This document shows positions 11,010-22,141 of a stretch of DNA of 64,000 nt, in pieces (the stretch's first letter is position 1; each line of letters begins with the position of its first letter). Under the pieces are notes generated by a model. The model worked only from the letters and a program-made list of their open reading frames with translations, had not been told where the DNA came from and made no database searches. The position numbers and the translations under genes are program-made. This stretch comes from Vandiemenella viatica (lineage: Eukaryota > Arthropoda > Insecta > Orthoptera > Morabidae), in contig CM061920.1 in NCBI GenBank assembly GCA_031002005.1, forward strand, positions 46,044,610 through 46,108,609, in the 5' to 3' direction.

Positions 11010-11680
11010 ACTAGTCAATGTTGCTGTCTACCAACAGTATTGTTTATTTCATATCTTGACAATCTAGTAAAGAAATGAAAGGAATTGGCAGCAAAGGATA
11101 TCCAAATCCAAAGGAACAAATCATTTAATACATAACACTTTGCTGATGAGCGGATCATTTCCACTACCTCAGAAATTGGTATGTAAACCTACTAAAATCC
11201 ATGGTCAGAAAATATAACAGTGAAATTTCTAAAAGTTAAGCAAAGTTGTGCCTACAACTTTTGTTAGAAGAAAACTTACGAAACAATAAAAAATATGTTG
11301 ACCATTTCTGCTTGGAACAAATATCAAAATTTAAATGTTTTGTATATAATGTTACATCACAAACCAGTAGTGTCATTGGTTATAAGGTAAACAGTTTTTA
11401 AGGATCTGTGGAATGATTGAAAGAATGCTGGGGAAAATTTGTCAAAAACCAATTCAAATAAAATTCTATGAAAAACAGACCACATTATGCAATGAAATAC
11501 TAAGGCAAAAATTAGAGAGTTTCAGAGTGAGCGAAAAAATAAGAATATAGAAATAATGGCACGAACATGTTCCTAGTGTGAGTGATGAATATCCAAAGAT
11601 GGCTATGAAGTACAGGCCAAGAGGGAGGAGGAACATAGGAGTACAATGTAATTGATAGTCCGAAAGACTGTAACAATGTT
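11010..11680 (+). pseudogene. LINE reverse transcriptase C-terminal relic
   Basis: Plus-strand frames, much broken, give an 'FADD'-like segment near 11135-11150 and a 'QISKFKC..YNVTS' block like the FxYLG motif that follows the RT fingers. Then come 'LRQKLESFRVSEKI' and 'MKYRPRGRRN', which match the 'RxELxxFSVxEK ... KYKPxGRRDVGRP' tail common in insect LINE proteins. The 5' part is missing. Function is abolished by many stops. Confidence 0.65.
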
Positions 11681-13182
11681 GGCAGTCTAGTCCTTGGAAA
11701 AAATACTTGGTGTAAACCCGTGACGATGTTTTGGGTATAGTCATGGGTTCTGATCACCTTAAATATTTAAAATAGAATCCTTTGCAGGTTTCACCCTCAC
11801 AAAGAATCACTTATATATTTCATGAATAAAATTAACAGTCACTTACTTACGAAGCTTCTGGTCTGCACATTTACCAAAAAATAAAGCGTCTCACCTTGGT
11901 TCTTGTTCATGTGAGCTTACTTGCAACTACATGGAATATCATCAAATAATTAATAAACTATAAGACTCTTTCCCTTCAGTGGTGGCCACTTCATACCTTC
12001 TTCTGAAATTTACAAAAGGTTAAAAGGAAATCTCAAAACTACTAAAAGATTACAGATAGATAGAGTTTAAATAATTTCCACGTTAGTCTTTAATGCATAG
12101 TTTTCCTTAAGTTTGCCAGGCTCACCGACCACTATATTATTTAAATTACTGTCAGAAGATTCCATACATAACAGATTTCACCATGTAATAAAACTTCCTT
12201 TTCAAAAAACCAAAACTCCATTCTGCTGCGAACATAAACAATCCCTAAACACTTCTTTGAACATCACAAAAATTGCGCAACATTGGATTTCCAATTATTA
12301 AAATTCCTAACAATTCCTATCAGTTACTTGGACAATGGTTGTATAATTATAAATTATAACACTTTATTTAAAAAATACTTGATGGCTGATTCATAACTTC
12401 TATATCAGAACAGAATATAAACAGCAGGAAAGACATGGCAATTTTTTAACAGTTGCACAACCGCTAAGTGTCGATAAGAATTAATTTTGTTTTGTAGTTT
12501 ATTGCTTCCCTAAACCTGACTCGCTCTGCTCACACTTAAATAAATTAGCTTTGCTCTTGCTAGCTTCAACGAAAAAACCTAACTGGAGTGATTACTATAA
12601 AATCCTAACTTTCGATGAATTATAATAATAAAATACCAGACAACTTAATTACTACCCATAAATGACAACAACAAAATACAATGAAGACTGTTACCGCAAA
12701 TAACTAGATGCACACACTAATCTCAGACACTGCTACAAACATTAAAACTTTGTTCTGGAACAAACGCCCTGCTTCCGACAATCGCTGGTTATGAAAAAGC
12801 CGTGCCTGGTAGCTGCCCTACTATTTATAAACTCTCTATACCGACACTTCTTCTGATACAATCCCTCGATGCGCTTACCCACTCACTGAGGTTTTTTTTT
12901 TACCGTTAGGGGTGGATCCTAATATTACACCACGCTTACCAACCCTCAATTTTATGATAAAATACTCTCAGTAAAACCCTAGAGATGTTGCAGGGTCTAG
13001 AATAAACTTCTTTTTTAAAAAAAATCAAAGGCCATGACCACATGACTTAATCTGGCTGAAATGCTAACTGACTTATATTTGATCCTTAGGGTTTGCTATG
13101 TGAAGTTTGTTTTCTGTTGGGTTTAAAGGGACTTGGAAGTACGTATAAAAAATACATATAGGTGACCTTGATATGTAGTAGA
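11681..13182. other. No recognised feature
   Basis: 1.5 kb of AT-rich DNA without a supportable ORF, inverted repeat or tandem array. A T-run lies near 12891-12901. Confidence 0.4.
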
Positions 13183-13411
13183 GACGGAGTGCGTTGGGTG
13201 AGAAGTAACATTCTGGCCTCACATTCGGGAGGACTTGGGTTCGAATCCCGATATAGCCATCCAGATTTGGATTTTACAGGGTTTCCCAAATCACTCCAGG
13301 ATGATTGCTTCAAAATTCACCGTGGCTGAATTCCATTCATATCCTTCCTCAAAGTCCTCTGACACCCATAATGACCTCCACGTCAACCAGGTGTAAAGTC
13401 ATAAAAAAAAA
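13183..13411 (+). mobile_element. tRNA-derived SINE, diverged copy
   Basis: A tRNA-like head is seen: 'AACATTCTGGCCTCACATTCGG' region, then the B-box GGGTTCGAATCCC. It is followed by the family body 'CCAGATTTGGATTT' and 'GTTTCCCAAATCACTCCAGG', and ends in an A-run near 13401. It is the same family as 31589-31824, which is better preserved. SINEs of this layout occur widely in orthopteroid and blattoid insects (family knowledge). Confidence 0.8.
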
Positions 13412-13427
13412 AGTATATATATTTATA

Positions 13428-13764
13428 CACCACCAACCAGAAATTAGTTTGGATATTTATCTATGCTTGGGTATTAGCTCTGATTCACTGCCCCTCTACT
13501 TTTCCGATGTTGGAATTTACCCCCACCATTTTCTCGACCAGCGGTCTTTCTGTGAGGCAATCTCCGGCTGCATCCACCTCTCATAATGTTCTCTCGTTGA
13601 CGAAGGGTTTTTTTCCCGAAAATTTCTTTATCATTTGTGTTTGTGTCTTTTCTGTGTGTTCGCGTCCCACATCCATCATCTAAAGGTAAGTGGTGGCTCT
13701 TTTCCCTATCCTAATTTGAATCCTTTCCGCTACTTAGCGTCTTTTTTCATTGTTATCATATATA
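13428..13764 (-). mobile_element. Penelope-like element, 5' segment
   Basis: It aligns, reverse-complemented, with 34883-35222 and with the N-terminal end of the PLE at 35400-37370. Shared landmarks are 'CATCTAAAGGTAAGTGGTGG', 'TGTGTCTTTTCTGTGTG' and the reading (minus strand) of a short HHLPLDD peptide. The right end is cut by the element inserted at 13765. Confidence 0.7.
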
Positions 13765-15106
13765 CAGGGTGTCCACAAATGAATATCGGGGTTTTAATGC
13801 TTTATAAGATTTATTACATTATCCTTACAGTTATAAATGATATATCAAATGAAAGAGCAACTCAAACAGTTTTATATACAAGCTTACAAGTGTTCTATGT
13901 GGGCACCATTTGTCACACGGCACACATCAAGTCTGTAGCCGAGTTCTTCCCAAACGTTGAGCAGTGTGTCTTCAGTAACTGTTGCAACAGCTGCTTCAAT
14001 CCTCTGTCGTAATTCAAGGAGGTCGGCTGGTAACGGAGGCACATACACACGATCCTTGATGAAACCCCAAAGGTAGAAATCGCATGGCGTTAGGTCAGGT
14101 GAACGTGGAGGCCACGCATAGCAAGCTCTGTCATTGGGCCCCTTGCGGCCAATCCAGCGGTCGGGTACAGTTACGTTCAACCAACCGCGTACTTCGTTAT
14201 GCCAGTGAGGTGGCACACCATCTTGCTGGATAATGAAGTTCTCTTGTTCATATTGTTCCAACTGAGGGAAGAGCCATTGCTCTAGTGTATCAAGGTAAGA
14301 AGTACCAGTTACAGTCAGTTCATCCCAAAAAGAAAGGTCCGTAAACTTTCCGCCGGGATACGGCACAAAAAACATTGATTTTAGGGGAGTCTCGTTGCAC
14401 TTGTACGATCTCTTGAGGATTTTCTGAGCCCCAGATCCGCACATTATGAGTGTTAACATGTCCACTGAGGTGAAAGGTCGATTCATCACTGAAGACAACA
14501 TTATGTTACATGACGATGAAGATTTTCTACAACATTTCGTTAGCGAATTTGGCACGTAAACCATGGTCTGCAGGCTTTAGAGCCTGTAACAACTGTAAAC
14601 GGTAAGGACGTAGTTGCAAGCGTTTCCTTAAAACTTTCCAAACAGTCGATTTAGAAATTTCTAAATCGCGACTAGCCTTCCGAACAGATTTCTTTGGGCT
14701 ACGAGTGAACGACTCTCTCACTCGCTCAACAGTCTCTTCGCTAACTCTTGGTCGTCCCGCGCTCTTCCCTTTACAAAGGCAGCCTGTATCTTCAAACTGA
14801 TGATACCATCTACGGATGTTATTGTCACGCCCGAACTTAATGCGGAACGCACGCTGCACAGTAACTACAGATTCAGTCTTTGCAAACTGTAAAACACAAA
14901 ACGCTCTCTCTTCACTAGTCGCCATCTTTGCTACTACCGCATTCTAGCAGATCGCAGCGGAAACATTGCACGCACATGCGCACTAGTGCCAACGAACAAA
15001 ACTGTTTGAGTTGCTCTTTCATTTGACATATTATTTATAACTGTAAGGATAATGTAATAAATCTTATAAAGCATTAAAACCCCAATATTCATTTTTGGAC
15101 ACCCTG
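13765..15106 (-). mobile_element. mariner-superfamily element with 110-bp TIRs
   Basis: The ends are long, near-perfect inverted repeats, 13765-13874 and 14997-15106, both starting CAGGGTGTCCA. TA flanks both sides (13763-13764 and 15107-15108). The total is 1342 bp. Few differences between the arms, together with only a few lesions in the transposase, suggest a fairly recent insertion into the PLE fragment at 13428-13764. Confidence 0.93.
13884..14925 (-). pseudogene. IS630/Tc1/mariner transposase, broken
   Basis: The N-terminal part, from the ATG at 14925, carries two helix-turn-helix-like blocks (RAFCVLQFAKTES; RRWYHQFEDTGCL; the GRPRVS linker). The C-terminal part carries IIQQDGVPPHWHNEVRGWLN, RWIGRKGPNDR and PPRSPDLTPCDFYLWG and ends TNGAHIEHL, the typical end of this arthropod transposase family. 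In the middle, the frame carrying VVFSDESTFHLSGHVN has in-frame stops near 14530 and 14505 and a frameshift near 14330. From the QQD aspartate there are 41 residues to the SPD aspartate and 46 to the PCD aspartate, unlike the 34 of classical mariner. It is dead but recently so. Confidence 0.9.
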
Positions 15107-15176
15107 TATATATAAGCCAGGAAAAAGCTTCAAGGCAATAAAACTAAGGAAGGATAGGGATATATGATCAACACTA

Positions 15177-15279
15177 TGATTCACCAGTCGGCCGTCTATG
15201 TGTACACATGTGACACTGCCTGGTGCTTCACCCCAGGCGGCGTCACATGTGTACACATAGACGGCCGACTGGTGAATCA
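15177..15279. repeat. Perfect 38-bp inverted repeat (hairpin)
   Basis: The left arm 15177-15214 is the exact reverse complement of 15242-15279. The stem continues inward with a few mismatches (CTGCCTGG with CCAGGCGG), leaving a loop of about nine bases. The arms are GC-richer than their surroundings. No coding frame or target duplication is apparent. Confidence 0.93.
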
Positions 15280-15580
15280 CTGAATATAGATATAGATATG
15301 AAAATAAAAAATCATAGGGATAGTAAACCCAACACTTACCACAGATGAGGGCAACAGGGCTGCGAAGAATGAATAAACACGCACTTTATATTGTTTCCGA
15401 TCCATATAAGTATCACCTCAAGGCAGTTCTTCCTATTCCCTTGTTGCTAAACACATACTTTGTCTGCAATTTTTGTTTGGTGTGGTTTTGCTGCATTTTA
15501 TCTGTGATGATGGGTTTATTTTCCTTCTCTTTCATTATTTTATTAGCCTAAAGCAGTTTCATTGTCACTGTTAATTCTTA
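15280..15580. other. No recognised feature
   Basis: AT-rich sequence between the hairpin and the left end of a Helitron copy. Confidence 0.4.
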
Positions 15581-15770
15581 TTTATACTATTATAAATCTG
15601 TATATGAGTGGTATGGAGCGGTATCAAGCAAATATACTGCATCAATTCGGAATCAGTTTTCAAATTTTTAGAGTTAATGGTCTGGATCAAAATTTGCAGA
15701 AACACCTACTTACTTAAATTTACTGAGGAACGGAGCAAGTATTGAAATCATTTTTAAATGAGCAATTAAA

Positions 15771-15778
15771 GACTACAG
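15771..15778. repeat. hAT target-site duplication, left
   Basis: GACTACAG, matching GACTACGG at 16561-16568 with one change. An 8-bp duplication is diagnostic of hAT insertion. Confidence 0.85.
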
Positions 15779-16560
15779 CAGTGGTTCCCAAGCTTTATTG
15801 GTACACAACCGACTTTTAACTAAAAAAAAAAATTCGTGACCCTCCATATATGAGAGTCCATCTAATATCAGAATGGGAACTGCTGTATGACCTCGATACT
15901 CTATCGACTATACTATCCTATTTTCATACAAAGGAAACAAAAACAAGAATTGATAATACCTAAAACAACAAACATATTATAGACCATGAGGTGGCTACAC
16001 ACACTATCACCTCATCAAGTTGACTGCTGAAATTCCACGATTAGAAATAACTCGATCAACATATTAAAATGCAACTGGTATGCCAAGTTGTTTTTTAAAG
16101 GAAACCACCTGCAGATCCAATTTTAATGGTTGATTGGTAGGTTTATCATTGTGTTTTACTGCATCCAAATGAATGAAAATCTTGAAGACTGGGAGCGGGA
16201 AAACACAGTGGTAAACTAAAATGGGATTTGTAGGTGTATTCCACCAAGATATAATTTTGCAGATCAGTGGCATTTTAATTTGCAAATACTTTTAACTAAT
16301 CCTGGAATTTCGGCCGTCAACTCGATGAGGTGATTTTTTGTGCAGCCGCCTCCCGCTTTATTACAAAGTTAATGTAAAATACGTTTAATTATTACCTGCT
16401 GACTTTTTTTTTTCCTCAAAACTTTAAGTGATTATTGCACTTGTAAAATATTGTGTTATATTTTTTAAATAGATGAAATAAAAGATATATTTTTGTGTCA
16501 AAAATCTTGATTGTTCCGCGACCCACCAGTGGGTCGCGACCCATAGCTTGGGAACCGCTG
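15779..16560. mobile_element. Non-autonomous hAT (MITE)
   Basis: The ends are CAGTGGTTCCCAAGCT and, reverse-complemented, CAGCGGTTCCCAAGCT. They are flanked by the 8-bp duplication GACTACAG/GACTACGG. The length of 782 bp holds no transposase reading frame, so it must have been mobilised in trans. It is nested inside Helitron copy 2, so it arrived later. Confidence 0.92.
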
Positions 16561-16568
16561 GACTACGG

Positions 16569-18024
16569 ATTGCAATGTATTTCAGATGCGGACTCCTTTC
16601 AATAAAAACTTAAGTCGGGATTCTGATTTATTTTTTTTACTTTAGTTATCAGTTTTCTGGACTGCAATACTTAAAAATAAACATATTAATTGTTGACTTG
16701 CCATTGTAATAGGTTGGCTTTTATATGAAATGTGCTGGATTATTAATGTGGCAGATATATATTGTCTCTGATTGATAGATAAACATTTAGTCTATGGCAC
16801 AAAATATCTGCTATTATTGTTGAATGTTGTACATTAGAAAACATTAATATGCTGATACTCCTTCCTTACATATCATTATGGAAACGAAATTCAGTTTTTT
16901 CTTGATGAAAGATGCCTGACAGTTAGTAAATAACCAGTACCAATACGTATTTCTTGCATTATAATTTCTGTGAAACTACCCATATTTCAAGTGACTTTAC
17001 TTATGTAGTATAATGATTAGTTCTGTTTGAAAGTGAGAAAATCAGTGAAATTAATAAACGAATAGTTCTGGAGTAGGAGATATAAATCTGTTCTTAATTT
17101 TAATTTTTTGAAAGTCAAGTCTTCGGAAAAAAAACAAAATGGTGGTTATGTATCAATGATCGAAGCCACAGAAATGAAGGTTTGAAAACAGTCTTACGGC
17201 AGTTTATTTTTCTCATGTGCTTAATATGATCATTAAAAAATTATGTTTATGAGCTTTATTTAATAATGTACATTTCCACTAGTATTGCTGTCCGAAAATC
17301 ATAGCTTCCTTCACTGAGGCATATTACTGATGTCATTATTTCAGTGCAAATTTTCATACCAAAAGAACATTTCGCTCAAAGGTGGTTGTATGTATTAATA
17401 TGGATAATTTGCCAGTGGTGCAATAATGGTGTACCGAGAGTTAATTATCCATTTGGGTTGAAGTTTAGTACACACGTTGCTTAGCCAATAATATTTTAGA
17501 AAATATGCATGTTAAAGCCACAAAATTATACCAATGAAGCAGTTTCCCCCCCCCCCTTTTCCCGCTATGCTTATGGCATTGTCTCCAAATGCCCACACAA
17601 GACAAAACAACCAGTTGGGTTGATTTGCCACCTGGACCAGAATGGAAAATCAAACACTTTGTTTTAGCATATAGCAAGAGGAATTTAGGTTTCATTGATA
17701 ACTTAAGCTCGCTTGGTTTTTGGGTGGCAATTTACTAGCAGTTAGGTTGGACTGCAGCCTGGAACTGAATGAAGAATGTTCTTAGCAATCATTGTTTGGA
17801 AGTATGTGTATTGCTAACGAATTCATGAAAACTTGGCTGCTGCATTAAATTCATTGCAGCGGCATATGGATATCTTCGTATGCTACCATGAAAACTTACC
17901 TGTGATTTTACATTCATTGTTGTGGATGCAATGGTTGGCATCAAAGATGTGTTTAGAAATGGCCACCACGGCATAACTTTGACCACAATATCTTATGCAA
18001 CTTCTGAGATAAATCAAAAGTGAA
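16569..18024. other. Helitron interior, no coding relic
   Basis: AT-rich body of Helitron copy 2. A C-run lies at about 17547-17558. No reading frame resembles Rep/helicase. Confidence 0.4.
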
Positions 18025-18385
18025 TAATAGGTTATTTCTTGAGAAAAAAAAAAAAAAAAAAGCTTAGTTCTCGAGATATGGAATATAAAAAAAATCAGTT
18101 ATGGTTATGGTTCCTTGTGATTTTGGTGTCATTTTTCTTCTAGTCCAGGCCGATTTCCTACCTAACCGCTAGGAAGAATACTACAAAATATGTATTGTGC
18201 TTGTAGTACCTTGTGGCTTTGGTGAATTTTATTTATGGCCTCATCTCAACCTAACCACCTCAGTTTTCAAATAAAATATCTCAAAGTGATATATCAAAAA
18301 AATTTATTCTTTTACTTTCGAATTGTGTAGTTAAGTTAAATAAGAATCCATCATCAAATTATGGTGCCACGGTTATCGTAGAATT
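18025..18385 (-). repeat. Dispersed repeat R, minus copy
   Basis: The reverse complement aligns with 57780-58380. Shared pieces include 'GATGGATTCTTATTTAA', 'TTTTTTGATAT.TC', 'GAGGTGGTTAGGTTGAGATG', 'CGGCCTGGAC' and 'CCAAAGCCACAA'. An A-run lies at 18044-18061. Function and class are unknown. Confidence 0.6.
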
Positions 18386-18798
18386 CTCAAAAAATTTCAA
18401 GTGGCATTATTTATGTCTGAGGTAGGTTTCTTTTTGCTTTGATATGACCTTTTTCTCAAAAAATATGCTCTCAGCAAAGTGGAAAATTTCTGAGCAAATG
18501 ATCGATTGCTTTTCAGTACACCCTTAATGTTCCAATTATTTTTCACATAGCTTTAATTTCTTATGTTTCCTACAATGTACTGCGCTAAAATGTAAGTTAA
18601 AGATGCGCACATCAAAAACTTTCGGAGAACCGTATGATCCAAACTGAAGGTAATAACTATAAGAAAGGAAAGTTTTTAGATGAAATTTTGATTTTTGCTT
18701 CTCCATATTAATATTTGGTACAAGAATAAAAATAAAAATGGTAAACCATTTCTACACACACTACGGTCCACGCGCACAAAGCAGCAGGCAAATGCTAG

Positions 18799-19049
18799 TA
18801 CGGATATACATAAAAGTGCCACAAGTCATGCAAATATGTATAAAAGTGCCATGCAGTTTCAGGGCTTTCATTAGTGCTCTTATAAATCATGCAAAAGGTT
18901 TTCTGATGTAATTAGAGCCACACAACAAGAGTTAACAAATTTTTAACATGGGATGGTAGTTGGTGGGACATTAAATTTTGTAAATTGCTCAGGAATTCAA
19001 CTTTCATCCGTCCATTGCATCAGGAGTGTGCCATGAATATGTAATTTCC
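18799..19049. other. No recognised feature
   Basis: Spacer between Helitron copy 2 and a Tc1-like relic. A short direct repeat 'CATAAAAGTGCCA' occurs at about 18808 and 18840. Confidence 0.4.
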
Positions 19050-19775
19050 ATCATGCCTACCATGAAAAACACATTGTACAACCACGTCTACTAAATATCC
19101 TAAGACCAGCGACATCTGCATAAGGGTGTCAGTGTTGAAAGACAGGCAACAGTGTCACAAGGAAAGGCAACAATCAATGTGGAACATGTGACAGACATAT
19201 CCTTTTGAACAGTACAGGAAAATTGGTGTTGATGTTATATTTTAGCAGAAGACCGATTTGAATGCCTCTGCTAACAAAATGCCTCTGGCTGTAATGCCAG
19301 GGTTAATGAACATATATGTTGGACTATAAAAGGTTCCATGGACAAATGAGTTGCTGCTCCAGTTGATAAGAGCTGATGGCAGGGTTCAAGTGTGATGCAA
19401 ACCCCACAAGGACTCTATCCTTGGCAGAAACCCGCTGTATAAGCTCGCAGTGGCTCCATCCTTGTCTGAGCTGTGTTTACATAACATGTACTTGGATCTC
19501 TGGTCAAACTGAATCGACCAAGGGGTGGAAATGGTTATGTTTAGCTACTTATATACAATTTTCAGTGATTCATGGCTTTCATGTTACCAAAGAACAATGG
19601 ACTTTTTCTGGAATACAGCTGTGTCACAAGGCCAAAATCATTCATAATTGGTTTGAGAAACATTCTGGAATATGCCATAAAATAATTTGACTGCCATACA
19701 TGAATTCAGTCGAACATATCTGGGACATGATCGAAAGGTCCGTTTATACCAATGTCCTGCACCAGCAATAATTTC
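19050..19775 (+). pseudogene. Tc1-like transposase relic
   Basis: Plus-strand frames with many breaks show LIRADGRVQV (like the 'ADGRxRV' stretch after the first catalytic Asp), KIIHNWFEKHSGICH (the segment after the second Asp) and SVEHIWDMIERSVY (like NPIEHxWDxxER, containing the catalytic Glu). The order and spacing fit a Tc1-type DDE transposase. The second Asp motif is degraded and the N-terminus is lost. Confidence 0.65.
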
Positions 19776-19879
19776 ATAACAAGTGAAGTGTAGGAAGTGC
19801 GATTGGAGACTTTCCCGGCATATTGATGAAATGAAATCCTCTCGGGTGTCCAATCAGATGGTGTTGTGTAAACACGACA

Positions 19880-19910
19880 TTTCGACAGCTGGCTCTGCTG
19901 TCCTTATCAG
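19880..19910 (-). ncRNA. Hammerhead-like hairpin beside PLE
   Basis: The minus strand reads CTGATAA, one spacer G, GACAGC, a loop, GCTGTC, then GAAA. The 6-bp stem is perfect. It differs from the hammerhead core (CUGANGA...GAAA) at one core base and by the spacer nucleotide. It lies on the 3' side of the PLE relic on the same strand. Cleavage activity is doubtful. Confidence 0.35.
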
Positions 19911-20039
19911 GTATCTTGTAGCTGTTGCAGTTTGACTGCTGTCACTGCCTCGACTGGCTTGGCCATCAAACAAACCTGCTATATACATTCAGCTGGAAGA
20001 CCCACTCACTCTGGTTGGTCGAGAGCTCTGGCTTAATAC

Positions 20040-20252
20040 GCGGTCCGATGCGGTCACCGACCGGCGCTATTTGCGCCTTCCAGTCCGGATTTGCTGGCTG
20101 GTGAGTTCGCTCTCATTAGCCATAAGCGCTGGTCTAAGCCATGGTCTGCTTGGCGCCCGCCTGGTGTCATTTGCGCCCTCTACACCTCGTTGTGTAGGTC
20201 TGCTTCGTTCTCGTCTGAGATCGCTAATGACAGGTCTCCAGGCTTCGCTCAG
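20040..20252. other. GC-richer PLE 3' flank
   Basis: This stretch between the GIY-YIG end of the PLE and the hammerhead-like hairpin contains 'GGCGC' and 'TTTGCGCC' repeats (near 20064 and 20166). It is probably the untranslated end of the element. No ORF is supported. Confidence 0.4.
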
Positions 20253-21112
20253 TTAGAGCCCACCATCCCTATTTATGTTGTTGTCATTTATGACAGAGTC
20301 CCAGAAGGAATAGGCCTTAGCCAGTACTACTGTTTTGTGGAACTCTTTCCTGTGTTCTTTTTCAAAGGCATGCTCGGCTAATGCAGACTTTTCCAGTTGC
20401 ATCAGCCTTAGATGTCGTTTATGTTCGGTAAGGCGCTCTTCGATCGTTCTGATGGTCTGACTGATATACACTTTGCCGCGTTCACATGGTATGGAATAAA
20501 TCCCAGGTGTCCTCAGGCCTAAGTCATCTTTTACGGAATGCAGCATATCCCATATCTTGGCAGAAGGCCAGATGATACTTTTCACTCCATGCTGTGCCAG
20601 GAGTCGTCCAATTTTTCCCAACATCTTCCCGGCATATGGTAGAAAAGCAAGAGTTTTTGGTGGTTCTTCTTGCTCCGACGGTGGTCTTGGTGGCTTCTGA
20701 ACAAAGGCAGACTCTGTCTGCCATCGGAAGTAGCCATTCTATTCGAAGACGGTCTTGAGATGTTTCATTTCTACCAGCAGGCTCTCACGATCGGAGATTG
20801 GTCTAGCTCTGTGTACCAGCTTGACCAGTACAGAGTTGCGTTGTTCCGGGATGATGGAAGCCGGCTGCACCCAAGTAGCACTCAGTGTGGGTGGGTTTGC
20901 GGTATAAGTTAAGCGACAAAGTGCCGTCAGGTTTCCACTTCATCAAGATGTCTAGGAATGAGAGGCACCCATCATTCTCTATTTCCTTAGTAAAGCATAT
21001 ATTAGGATGGATTCCGTTGAGATGGTCGAGGAATTCATCCAACGCTTGAATGCCATGTGGCAACACAGCGAAAGTATCATCAACATAATGGTAGAAGCAA
21101 GAAGGTTTGCCC
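20253..21112 (-). pseudogene. Penelope-like RT and GIY-YIG relic
   Basis: On the minus strand, the RT part carries FYHYVDDTFAVLPHG (catalytic YVDD) and LSFLDILMKWKPDGTLS, with RKPTHTECYLG. The downstream block carries KIGRLLAQHG, LGLRTPGIYSIPC, GKVYISQTIRTIEERL and EHKRHLRL: the GIY-YIG endonuclease joined to RT that defines Penelope-like elements. The frame shifts between blocks and the N-terminal half is missing. At about 21112 it abuts Copia sequence, and one reading frame runs across the junction. Confidence 0.88.
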
Positions 21113-22050
21113 GGGTACTTAAATAGTGTGTAATAATTTGCAGAGTTATTGCAGGAATCTTTTTCATTTACAATACCTTTTCTGATTGTAGCTATCATCA
21201 TGCCATTTGCATTTACAACATTTCCAGTAGTTTAATTTTTATTGATCCAGGAAAATACTTTTTATGTGGAGTCTTGTGAAGAGTTGCACCTGAATTTGTA
21301 ACCCAAACATTTGCCATTTAGTACAGCTAACCCACGTGAAACATTCATTGTCAGTTCACTTGACGAACATTTATTGCTTGACTTGTTGCGTCTTACACTT
21401 GAAAAATTACAAACTTTTTTATCGATAAAAACACTTGCCTTTGTAATTTTTGCCTTTACTTATTCCTTTCTTAAAATGTTTTTCTTCTTCACTACTAGAT
21501 GTGACTTCCACAGTTTTCATGTTCTTTGTCTTTCGTGTGTTCACTTTCTTCATGTATAATGCAATCGGTTTGCCTTCATTTTGTTGTCATCTTTAATCTT
21601 CAGCAAGAAAATGTCTTTTCAGTGTAGCACATATAAATTCCCATTCCTCAGATGAGCCATAGCTAAAATTGCTGTCTCCATAGTGTTTCCAATACTAGCT
21701 AGCTTTGCAACAGTCCTGTTTAGCTGTCCCTGATATAATTCAATTGTAATCAGTCAGTTTCTGTGAATAAAGTTTATGTCTAAGCAACACAATAAAAAAT
21801 TTGCTGTTATGTAACGCGTATAACCCTTCCAGCTCACTCCATGCTTCTTTTGTGTTTGTTAGGAGTTGAATATGCATTTGCTGTTCTTCGCACATGGCAA
21901 GTGTGATCTTTGTGTAAGCTTTATTTTGTCTTGTTATGTAAGGGTCAATCAAAAACGAATGCCTCTTTTTTTCTTTCTTTCTTTTTTCTTCCCCGCTCTC
22001 TCCACTCCCCCCCCCCCCTTTTTCCTTGAATATGCATTTCCTGTTCATCG
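21113..22050 (-). pseudogene. Copia-type gag/protease relic
   Basis: On the minus strand, AYTKITLAMCEEQQMHIQ, KEAWSELEGLY and LRHKLYSQKL match the gag (UBN2-like) region of Copia elements. About 600 bp further on, NSGATLHKTPHKKYF matches the Copia protease active-site region, with D-S-G changed to N-S-G. ANGMMIATI follows before the sequence ends at the PLE junction. Several frame breaks exist, and integrase and RT are absent. Confidence 0.75.
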
Positions 22051-22141
22051 TACGAGGAAAATGTGATCTTTGTGTAAGCTTTATTTTGTATTACTATATG
22101 AGGTTCAGTTGAAAACTAATGCCTCTTATATCCCCCCCCCC
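21866..22141. repeat. 160-bp tandem duplication with C-runs
   Basis: 'TTGAATATGCATTT' begins units at 21866 and 22026. Both units continue through 'GTGATCTTTGTGTAAGC' to an 'ACTAATGCCTCTT' end that resembles a mariner TIR. C-runs lie at about 22007-22018 and 22131-22141. The duplication may have formed with the mariner insertion at about 22099. Confidence 0.8.

Larger units (their letters stand above)
15581..18798 (+). mobile_element. Non-autonomous Helitron, copy 2 (plus)
   Basis: The 5' end (TTTATACTATTATAAATCTG, preceded by A) and the following 150 bp match the 5' end of the Helitron at 24897-27551. Shared stretches include 'GCATCAATT' and 'TTTCAAATTTTTA'. The 3' end, GCAGCAGGCAAATGCTAG followed by T, matches that copy's 3' end. 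Helitrons typically start TC, end CTRG and insert between A and T; here C of TC has become T. It is interrupted by a hAT MITE (15779-16560). No Rep/helicase coding is seen. Confidence 0.75.

Noticed and set aside
21961..22066. Proline- and phenylalanine-rich open frames over C/T runs
   Set aside because: Simple-sequence tracts inside a tandem duplication; the Copia gag frame on the minus strand explains the adjacent sequence.
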